In this document: positions 4,368 to 8,946 of the stretch, piece after piece
Position numbering within the stretch: the stretch's first letter is position 1
How the letters are laid out: every line of letters begins with the position of its first letter
From: Candidatus Microgenomates bacterium
Lineage (GTDB): Bacteria > Patescibacteriota > Microgenomatia > UBA1406 > GWC2-37-13
DNA: 8,946 nucleotides
Direction: 5' to 3'
NCBI GenBank assembly: GCA_015491205.1
Contig: WFWI01000106.1
Location: 1-8,946 of the forward strand
Program-made: the position numbers and the translations under genes
The notes under the pieces: model-generated
Databases searched by the model: none
What the model saw: only the letters and a program-made list of their open reading frames with translations
What the model was told of the DNA's origin: nothing

Positions 4368-7283
4368 TCATTGCCATTCCTCGCACATTATTTTAAACGG
4401 GCAAAAATCGCACCATGGGCCTACGTTAGCCTTAAACTCGCCTTTTTCAATTTCTTCAATTGTGCTTAAAATTTTTTCCTTGGCATCCTCAAGCTCTTTG
4501 CTCGTCCTTTTAAAGCTTATTTTCTCAGGTTCTGTGAGGTAATAAAACGTTAAGGTGACCTCATCAACCTTTTTGTTGTAAAGATGTGGATCTGTGGCAG
4601 CTAGGGCATAAATTGTAAGCTGCAGGCTTTTTTTCAAAATTTTCTCGTCCGGCTTTTTTCCTGTTTTGTAATCTATGATTTCAAGATGATCTCCAAGCCT
4701 GTCCACCCGGTCAATTTTTCCTGCAATCACATAGTTGCCAATTTTTATTTTGAAGAACCGTTCCAAATCAACAATTTCAATATCCTCCCTGTGGAAGTTT
4801 TTCCAAAAGTCAGCTAAAAGTTCACGCCCGGTTTTTTTCATTCTCTCCTCATGGGCAAGAGAGCTGTAGCCTAAAGGAATCCATTCTTTTTCAAAAATCT
4901 CAAGCAGCCTTTCAAGGCCGATTTTTTTGTTTCTTTTAAACTCCCGGTAAAACTTCAAGAGCGCGTTGTGGATGGAGGAGCCAAAGGAGGAGGCAGCAGT
5001 GGGAGGGGAGGGAAGGCCTAAAATATAGCGATATTTGTATTGAAGCGGACAGGTTTGAAAGGTTTCAAGCTGAGAAAAGGAATAGTAGTTTTGGCGGGAG
5101 AGCTTTTTTGGAAAAGCTTTTTGTTCGTTAGTGAATTTAAAAATTGTAAGCTGCATTTTCTCGAGCTTTTTTTGTTTAAAGTACTTTTCCACGAAGTCTT
5201 CTCCTAAAGTTTCATAAACAAAGGGGGACAAAGCCCTTTCCCTTTTGCCATTGCCGTAAAATTTAGCAGCGGTTAAAAAGGCAAGATCTTTAGCGCGGGT
5301 TAGCCCTACGTAAAAGAGCCTTCGCTCCTCCTGCAGGTGGTAATCGCCCTCGGGCAGAATTTCCTTTATAAGCTCGTTGGGAATTTGGATTTTCTCATTT
5401 TGCCTGCGCGTTGGAAAGCGCTGTTTTACAAGGTTGACTAAAAAAACTACTGGAAACTCCAAACCTTTGGCAGAATGAACAGTTAAAAGATTTACTGCAT
5501 CGTAAACCTCAAAATCCTCTGTAGCTGCCAAGGGAGATTCGCCAAGCTCCATAGAAAGCTCCAAGTAATCAACTATAGCATAAACTGAGGCATCCTCCCT
5601 TTCAAGCTCAAAATTTCGCAAGTGGTTGAAAAATTTGGAAATATTAAGGGCTCGCTGCTGATCTCTTTCAGTTTTGAAATTCGCAAGCTTTGGCAAGTAT
5701 TTTGTATCTTCCAAAAAGTAGTAAAGAAGCCTTCCAGCGCTGTCCTTTTGCACGCGCTTTAGATGCCGCTTTAGCATTTTGTAGATCTCAAAAAGTTTTT
5801 TTCGCGTTTTCTCCTTCAAAAGCGGCAAATAAGCCTGATAAATTTTATACTCCTCATTTTCAAGCTCCTTGTAATAAAAGCTAAGGTAAATTTCTATTGC
5901 TTTAAAAAGGCTGCGGGAAATTTTCCGGGAAAAATTTAAAAGCTCAATGAGGTCAAGGCTATCAATTCCAATAACCTCCATTGAAAGCACGCGGTAAAGG
6001 GAGGGGGAATCTTCAGGATCATACAGGAATTTAAGGTAGGCAATAAGCTCCTTTATCTCAGGCTGTTTGAAAAGCTTTGAGGTTCCAAGCACCTGGTAGG
6101 GAATACCGTGCCGGACAAGGGCGGAGATGAAAGGGTCAAGGTGCTTGTTTGCCCGGGCAAGGATGGCAAAATCCTTGTAAGAGTATTTTTTCTTTTTGAC
6201 AAGCTCCTTTATGGTTTTTGCCACCTCCTCAGCCTCGTCATCCGCTGAGTCTTTGATGATAAGCTTTATTGGCTCGTTAGGAGTTTTTTTATTGGTAGCC
6301 TTTAATCTTTTTGAAATTCCCAGTTTTGCCTCTAAGGTGTCAGGGTCGTTATGTTTGATAAGGGAGTAGGAAGCATCCAAAATAGCCTGGTTTGAGCGGT
6401 AGTTTAAAAGAAGAGTAATTTGTTTGGCATTTTTGTAATCCTTCATAAAGGAGAGGATGTTTGAAACTGAGGCGCCGCGGAATTTGTAGATAGCCTGGCT
6501 GTCATCTCCCACGACCGTAAGTTTTGGGTTTTTGTCAGGTGGCGCCAAAAGCTTTAAGATCTCGTATTGGGCAATGTTTGTATCTTGAAACTCGTCAACT
6601 AGGATGTAGGGGAAGCGGGCTCTGTATTCTTTTAAAACATTTGGCCTTTTTCTGAAAAGCTTTAGGATATAAAGCAAAAGGTCGCCAAAATCCAAGTAGC
6701 CTTTTTCAAGCTTTAAGGCCTGATAAGCTTCGTAAGCTGCTGCCAGCTCAAGGTGTTTTTCCTTTTCTTCTTCGGACAACCAGTCGGTTTTTTTCTTTAC
6801 CCAGGCCTTGTAATCTTCTGGACTGATATCTTCATCCTTTAATCGAGAGAAGTATTTGAGCAGCGCCTCAACAAACTTGTTTGGATTGCCAAGCGGCCTA
6901 AAATATTTAAGATCAAGGTTGAAAAGGTTTTTCTTGAAAAAAAGGATCGATTCAGCCTCTGTAAGGATCTTATAATCCAAGGGCAGGCCGATGTGATAGC
7001 CTGACTCGCGAAGGACCCTGTCAGCAAAGGAGTGAAAAGTTAAGATCCACGAGTCAAAATAGCCGTAGGGAAGAGCCTTGTCAACCCGCTCTTCCATCTC
7101 AAAGGCAGCCTTTTCTGTAAAGGTTAAGGCAAGGATGTTTTCTGGCTTTACACCTTTTTTTGTAATAAGGTGTTTTATTTTTTCAGTGATTACAAAGGTT
7201 TTGCCTGTGCCAGGGCCGGCGATAATAAGAAGCGGGCCTTCGTTGTATTCTATGGCTTGCTTTTGGTTCTGGTTGGGTTGCAT
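4368..7283 (-). CDS. UvrD/PcrA-type SF1 helicase fused to a C-terminal Fe-S PD-(D/E)XK nuclease
   Basis: A 971-residue 3'-to-5' DNA translocase with an AddB/RecB-type nuclease, expected to act in double-strand-break end processing or related repair. Seen: Q motif at the N-terminus; Walker A GPGTGKT (23-29, K28); Ia LALTFTEKAA (51-60); II VDEFQDT (229-235); III VVGDDSQAIYKFRGA (257-271); IV NYRS (294-297); V TVHSAKGLEF (601-610); VI FYVGLTRAK (657-665). The nuclease half has H772, D858 (GKIDRVD), D871-Y-K873 (DYKTGK) and Q888, framed by C745 and C958-x2-C961-x5-C967, the four-cysteine pattern of a 4Fe-4S staple. All catalytic residues look intact. AddAB splits these duties between two chains; this single chain is AdnB-like in layout. 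No partner subunit is in the window. An extended -10 box ends 6 nt before the ATG. Confidence 0.93.
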   Translation of the reverse strand: MQPNQNQKQAIEYNEGPLLIIAGPGTGKTFVITEKIKHLITKKGVKPENILALTFTEKAAFEMEERVDKALPYGYFDSWILTFHSFADRVLRESGYHIGLPLDYKILTEAESILFFKKNLFNLDLKYFRPLGNPNKFVEALLKYFSRLKDEDISPEDYKAWVKKKTDWLSEEEKEKHLELAAAYEAYQALKLEKGYLDFGDLLLYILKLFRKRPNVLKEYRARFPYILVDEFQDTNIAQYEILKLLAPPDKNPKLTVVGDDSQAIYKFRGASVSNILSFMKDYKNAKQITLLLNYRSNQAILDASYSLIKHNDPDTLEAKLGISKRLKATNKKTPNEPIKLIIKDSADDEAEEVAKTIKELVKKKKYSYKDFAILARANKHLDPFISALVRHGIPYQVLGTSKLFKQPEIKELIAYLKFLYDPEDSPSLYRVLSMEVIGIDSLDLIELLNFSRKISRSLFKAIEIYLSFYYKELENEEYKIYQAYLPLLKEKTRKKLFEIYKMLKRHLKRVQKDSAGRLLYYFLEDTKYLPKLANFKTERDQQRALNISKFFNHLRNFELEREDASVYAIVDYLELSMELGESPLAATEDFEVYDAVNLLTVHSAKGLEFPVVFLVNLVKQRFPTRRQNEKIQIPNELIKEILPEGDYHLQEERRLFYVGLTRAKDLAFLTAAKFYGNGKRERALSPFVYETLGEDFVEKYFKQKKLEKMQLTIFKFTNEQKAFPKKLSRQNYYSFSQLETFQTCPLQYKYRYILGLPSPPTAASSFGSSIHNALLKFYREFKRNKKIGLERLLEIFEKEWIPLGYSSLAHEERMKKTGRELLADFWKNFHREDIEIVDLERFFKIKIGNYVIAGKIDRVDRLGDHLEIIDYKTGKKPDEKILKKSLQLTIYALAATDPHLYNKKVDEVTLTFYYLTEPEKISFKRTSKELEDAKEKILSTIEEIEKGEFKANVGPWCDFCPFKIMCEEWQ

Positions 7284-7289
7284 AGGAAA

Positions 7290-7298
7290 ATTATAGCA
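7290..7298 (-). promoter_or_regulatory. Extended -10 promoter of the helicase/nuclease gene
   Basis: On the minus strand TGCTATAAT (7298-7290) fits the extended -10 pattern TGnTATAAT and ends 6 nt before the ATG at 7283, so the message should be leaderless. No good -35 box is seen; that position lies in heptad repeat C. Confidence 0.5.
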
Positions 7299-7430
7299 TT
7301 GGTGGGTGGTAGTTGGTAGCTAGTAGTTAGTAGCGAGTAGCGAGTAGTAAGTAGCGAGAAGAAACAATGTATCATTATGCCAGCTACTAGCTACCAATCC
7401 CTAACTACTTACTACTCGCTACTAGCTACT
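7299..7430. repeat. Heptad inverted repeat, family C (TAGCGAG-like units)
   Basis: The left arm (about 7313-7358) runs TAGCTAG, TAGTTAG, TAGCGAG, TAGCGAG, TAGTAAG, TAGCGAG in strict 7-nt steps. The right arm (about 7382-7430) is its inverse. Two exact inverted matches can be placed: 7313-7326 with 7384-7397 (14 bp) and 7338-7354 with 7405-7421 (17 bp), in parallel rather than nested order, so arm order is shuffled. About 24 nt of non-repeat sequence separates the arms. Unlike A and B it lies between co-directional genes, and its right arm supplies the final codons and TAG stop of the FTR1 gene. Confidence 0.85.
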
Positions 7431-8231
7431 TTTTCTAAAGCTCCAATTTACGGCCAAGATGTAGGAGAAGACTATAAGTATGGAAATTAGGGAGAGGTTT
7501 CTTTCTAAGGAAAAAAAGGAGTAGAGGAGATAGCCGAAAGCGGTTGATTTTTCAGGTAGAAAAGGCAGGGTTAACGTCAAGATTTTTGAGATTTCAAGAT
7601 TAAGATAGACTTCTGCAAGCTCTTTAATTCCGCGGTTAACAAAAGAAGCTCCCAGAAGAATAATTAAGTATTCAGTTATCTTGTATATTTTGGAGATAGC
7701 AACTTTTAGAGTAGTGGCAAAAGATAAAATGCCAATAATACCAGCGATAACAAAGCCCAAGAGAAGTCCTAGCAGGTTGTTTAAAAAGCTGGAGAAAAGC
7801 GAGGTTGTGGCAGTAAAAAGAGCAATCTCAAACCCCTCTCGCAGGATGATAAAGATCAATGTTAAAAACAAAGCGACATCAAAGCGTTTTTCCTCGAGTT
7901 TTTTGTGGGAAATAAGAATATCTTTTGCTCGTGCGCGGGCAAAAAATTTGTGAAGAGAAAAGATAACATAAGCCAAAAAAGCGCCTGAAAAAAGGGAAAG
8001 ATATCCTTCCAAAACCTCGGCATTTTTTTCGTTCAAAACGCTTCTGGCTTTATCAGAAAGGTAAAAACTTGCAATTGGCAGAAGGAAGGAAAAGATAGTT
8101 CCGATAATAATAGCTAGCCCAATTTCCTTTTCTTTTTTAAGCTTAAGCTTTTTTGAAATACCAAGAAAAACTCCGGCAATCAAAAAGGCCTCCAAAAACT
8201 CCCTTAAAGCAATTATGGCTGTGCTCAGCAT
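7422..8231 (-). CDS. FTR1/EfeU-family iron permease
   Basis: An integral membrane permease of the FTR1 family, which moves iron across the cytoplasmic membrane. Seen in 269 residues: two REXXE iron-binding motifs, REFLE (10-14) in the first membrane helix and REGFE (131-135) in a central one, the hallmark duplicated arrangement of the family. Roughly seven hydrophobic segments occur (about 5-25, 36-58, 77-97, 117-140, 151-174, 185-200, 246-264), near the normal EfeU size. The ATG at 8231 is chosen because it starts directly at the first helix; the TTG at 8240 would add three residues. No Shine-Dalgarno is evident. The last residues and TAG stop fall in heptad repeat C. No EfeO or EfeB partner is nearby, and the divergent CsoR operator is too far away to imply shared control. 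Substrate (ferrous or ferric iron) cannot be read from sequence. Confidence 0.92.
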   Translation of the reverse strand: MLSTAIIALREFLEAFLIAGVFLGISKKLKLKKEKEIGLAIIIGTIFSFLLPIASFYLSDKARSVLNEKNAEVLEGYLSLFSGAFLAYVIFSLHKFFARARAKDILISHKKLEEKRFDVALFLTLIFIILREGFEIALFTATTSLFSSFLNNLLGLLLGFVIAGIIGILSFATTLKVAISKIYKITEYLIILLGASFVNRGIKELAEVYLNLEISKILTLTLPFLPEKSTAFGYLLYSFFSLERNLSLISILIVFSYILAVNWSFRKSS

Positions 8232-8271
8232 TGGTCGCAAACAAAACTTTTACAAAAGGTGTGTGAGTTAG

Positions 8272-8280
8272 ATTATAACA
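8272..8280 (-). promoter_or_regulatory. Extended -10 promoter of the FTR1 gene
   Basis: On the minus strand TGTTATAAT (8280-8272) matches TGnTATAAT, about 40 nt before the ATG at 8231, giving a leader of roughly 30-35 nt. The region expected to hold a -35 box is A/T-rich heptad repeat with no good hexamer. I see no Fur-box-like palindrome here. Confidence 0.5.
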
Positions 8281-8283
8281 TTT

Positions 8284-8325
8284 AAAAACTCAAATAAAAA
8301 CTCAAATCTCAAAACTCAAATGTCA
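8284..8325. repeat. Second copy of heptad repeat family A (left arm only)
   Basis: Units of the AAACTCA kind again. Positions 8297-8325 are identical over 29 nt to 1703-1731. The matching right arm is missing here; instead a GC-richer segment begins at 8326. After it, 8402-8415 (TCCACATCTTAAAA) repeats wording found in the right arm of the first copy. Confidence 0.85.
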
Positions 8326-8400
8326 CCCTAAACCAGATTCTCCGCTTAGCGGGGGAACGATTCAAGGTGCCCCGAACCGTATTCATTCTAGTTCGGGGCA
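8326..8400. repeat. GC-rich double-hairpin module within the repeat region
   Basis: Two hairpins stand out from the AT-rich surroundings. The first (8338-8357) has a TTA loop and an approximately 8-bp stem including G-T pairs, CCGC (8342-8345) with GCGG (8349-8352) at its core. The second has a perfect 10-bp stem, TGCCCCGAAC (8368-8377) with GTTCGGGGCA (8391-8400), around a 13-nt loop. It looks like a REP-type or small non-autonomous element inserted into the family A repeat. No sequence kinship with the RAYT-flanking hairpins is evident. As a terminator it lacks a following T run on either strand. Confidence 0.6.
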
Positions 8401-8556
8401 AGTCCACATCTTAAAAGTAAAAAAATTTCTAAATCCTAATTTCTAATTTCTAAACAAATCCCAATTACCAAATTTTCAAATGACCAAAATGCTTTGGTCA
8501 TTGGTTATTGGTGATTAGTCATTTCTTAGTCATTAGGTCAATTAGTCATTAGTAAT
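8401..8556. repeat. Composite heptad repeat: A remnant, TTTCTAA units, then family B
   Basis: After a family A remnant (8402-8415), 8426-8453 reads TTTCTAA, ATCCTAA, TTTCTAA, TTTCTAA in exact 7-nt steps (family D). From about 8460 it becomes family B: 8471-8491 resembles 4276-4296, and a perfect 10-bp hairpin AATGACCAAA (8479-8488) with TTTGGTCATT (8493-8502) lies at its centre. The right part (8503-8556) contains repeated TTAGTCA words. This stretch plus 8284-8400 fills most of the roughly 400-bp gap between FTR1 and the repressor gene; I see no coding region in it. Confidence 0.75.
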
Positions 8557-8569
8557 TTTTTCACAACGC

Positions 8570-8598
8570 TTGACAAAGAGAGGATAACTGGGTATACT
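8570..8598 (+). promoter_or_regulatory. Near-consensus promoter of the CsoR-family gene
   Basis: TTGACA (8570-8575), a 17-nt spacer, and TATACT (8593-8598): a perfect -35 and a 5/6 -10 at optimal spacing. Transcription should start near 8605, inside the operator palindrome, with a leader of about 36 nt before the GTG. Confidence 0.85.
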
Positions 8599-8618
8599 CT
8601 ATACCCCTTAAGGGTATA
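8590..8618. promoter_or_regulatory. Three-half-site CsoR-type operator
   Basis: Three identical 7-nt half-sites alternate in orientation: GGGTATA (8590-8596), TATACCC (8600-8606), GGGTATA (8612-8618). They form two overlapping inverted repeats with 3-nt and 5-nt centres; the second reads TATACCCCTTAAGGGTATA. TACCC/GGGTA arms are typical of CsoR-family operators. The sites cover the -10 box and the predicted transcription start, a position suited to autorepression. Confidence 0.8.
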
Positions 8619-8640
8619 TAAGTTTGTTAGCGGTTTCGCT

Positions 8641-8877
8641 GTGGATAATTTGAGGATAAAGGCGAGGATAAACCGGATAATTGGGCAGCTTAAAGGAATT
8701 GAAAGAATGGTTTCAGAAGGTCGGGATTGTGAGGAGGTTCTTCTTCAGATTTCAGCAATTAAAAAAGCTATTGATGGTTTGACAAAAGAGATTTTAACTT
8801 CCTCAATCTGCCGAGTTGTTCCTGAGAAGGAGAGGGGAAATATAGAAAAAGTTATAAGTCGAGCGGTGGATTTGTAA
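8641..8877 (+). CDS. CsoR/DUF156-family transcriptional repressor, unusual ligand residues
   Basis: A 78-residue all-helical repressor of the CsoR/RcnR/CstR family, which binds TACCC-type operators and lets go on metal or sulfur-species sensing. Seen: RINRIIGQLKGIERMVSEGRDCEEVLLQISAIKKAIDGL (9-47), the family core, with the conserved first-helix cysteine C30. Copper-sensing CsoRs place His and Cys 25 and 29 residues after that cysteine; here those positions are S55 and V59, and the only other cysteine is C57. Copper coordination of the usual kind is therefore unlikely; a two-cysteine, CstR-like or otherwise divergent sensor is possible. The start is a GTG at 8641, preceded by a 4-bp hairpin (8629-8640) and no Shine-Dalgarno. 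A strong promoter with a three-half-site operator lies directly upstream. A gene starts 14 nt after the stop and is probably co-transcribed. Shorter than many relatives (85-100) but complete. Confidence 0.88.
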   Translation: MDNLRIKARINRIIGQLKGIERMVSEGRDCEEVLLQISAIKKAIDGLTKEILTSSICRVVPEKERGNIEKVISRAVDL

Positions 8878-8891
8878 TATTTGTAATAATA

Positions 8892-8946
8892 ATGGCTAAA
8901 CTTTTTGTTGATCAATCTGGTAAAGTAGAACAACTGACCAAGGTCA
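8892..8946 (+). CDS. Unidentified gene, 3' end cut by the window
   Basis: An open frame begins at ATG 8892 and runs off the window after 18 codons: MAKLFVDQSGKVEQLTKV. It starts 14 nt after the CsoR-family stop on the same strand, so it is probably in that repressor's operon and may be its regulated target. No Shine-Dalgarno is evident in the AT-rich gap. Too little is visible to name a family; no metal-binding or membrane motif appears in this portion. Confidence 0.5.
   Translation, partial: MAKLFVDQSGKVEQLTKV

Noticed and set aside
8232..8240. TTG start for the FTR1 gene
   Set aside because: It adds only three residues; the ATG at 8231 begins directly at the first REXXE helix and is the simpler choice.
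8629..8640. Hairpin AGCG-GTTT-CGCT immediately before the csoR GTG as a translational switch
   Set aside because: A 4-bp stem is too weak and too likely by chance to call a regulatory element.
8284..8640. tRNA or known riboswitch in the 400-bp gap upstream of csoR
   Set aside because: No cloverleaf with a TTCRA T-arm and no riboswitch core was recognised; the two GC-rich hairpins do not match either.

Overview
The window is a compact, AT-rich bacterial chromosome segment using the standard code (TGA serves only as a stop). Neighbouring genes are bacterial household and envelope functions, several start codons lack a Shine-Dalgarno sequence, and some sit almost on top of a -10 box. The mix of small genes, AT-rich inverted repeats in the gaps and a RAYT-type transposase suits an uncultivated lineage such as the Patescibacteria/CPR. 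That placement is an impression from style, not a demonstrated assignment.

Layout. Positions 1-1704 (+) form a tightly overlapping string: the end of an MNT-type nucleotidyltransferase gene, a HEPN-domain gene (a toxin-antitoxin-like pair), and rfbB, dTDP-glucose 4,6-dehydratase. A TrmH-like 2'-O-methyltransferase gene (1772-2455, -) converges on rfbB. Next is a RAYT (REP-associated tyrosine transposase) at 2600-3247 (+). It lies in a roughly 927-bp unit (2477-3403) whose two ends are inverted, palindrome-bearing copies of each other. An RmlD-like dTDP-4-dehydrorhamnose reductase follows (3406-4227, +). The two dTDP-rhamnose genes are therefore separated by trmH and the mobile unit. A large single-chain UvrD-type helicase/Fe-S nuclease (4368-7283, -) and an FTR1-family iron permease (7422-8231, -) come next. 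A roughly 400-bp intergenic region leads to a CsoR/DUF156-family repressor (8641-8877, +), which has a near-consensus promoter and a three-half-site palindromic operator, and to the start of an unidentified gene (8892 onward).

The most unusual structure is in the gaps. Four intergenic stretches (1703-1815, 4228-4367, 7299-7430, and 8284-8325 with 8401-8556) hold different sequence families that share one design: degenerate 7-nt units in two inverted arms. The units differ between families (AAACTCA-like, TGACCAA-like, TAGCGAG-like, TTTCTAA-like). A 29-nt stretch is identical between 1703-1731 and 8297-8325. Two genes (trmH and FTR1) end inside such repeats, so the repeat supplies their last codons and stop. 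At 8326-8400 a GC-richer double-hairpin module appears to interrupt one of them. No function is known to me for these heptad elements, and they are the best candidate here for something undescribed.

Functional links: the MNT, HEPN and rfbB genes are probably translationally coupled. RfbB and the RmlD-like protein act in the same nucleotide-sugar pathway. CsoR is probably autoregulated and may control the truncated downstream gene. FTR1 diverges from it, but its promoter is about 300 bp from the operator.
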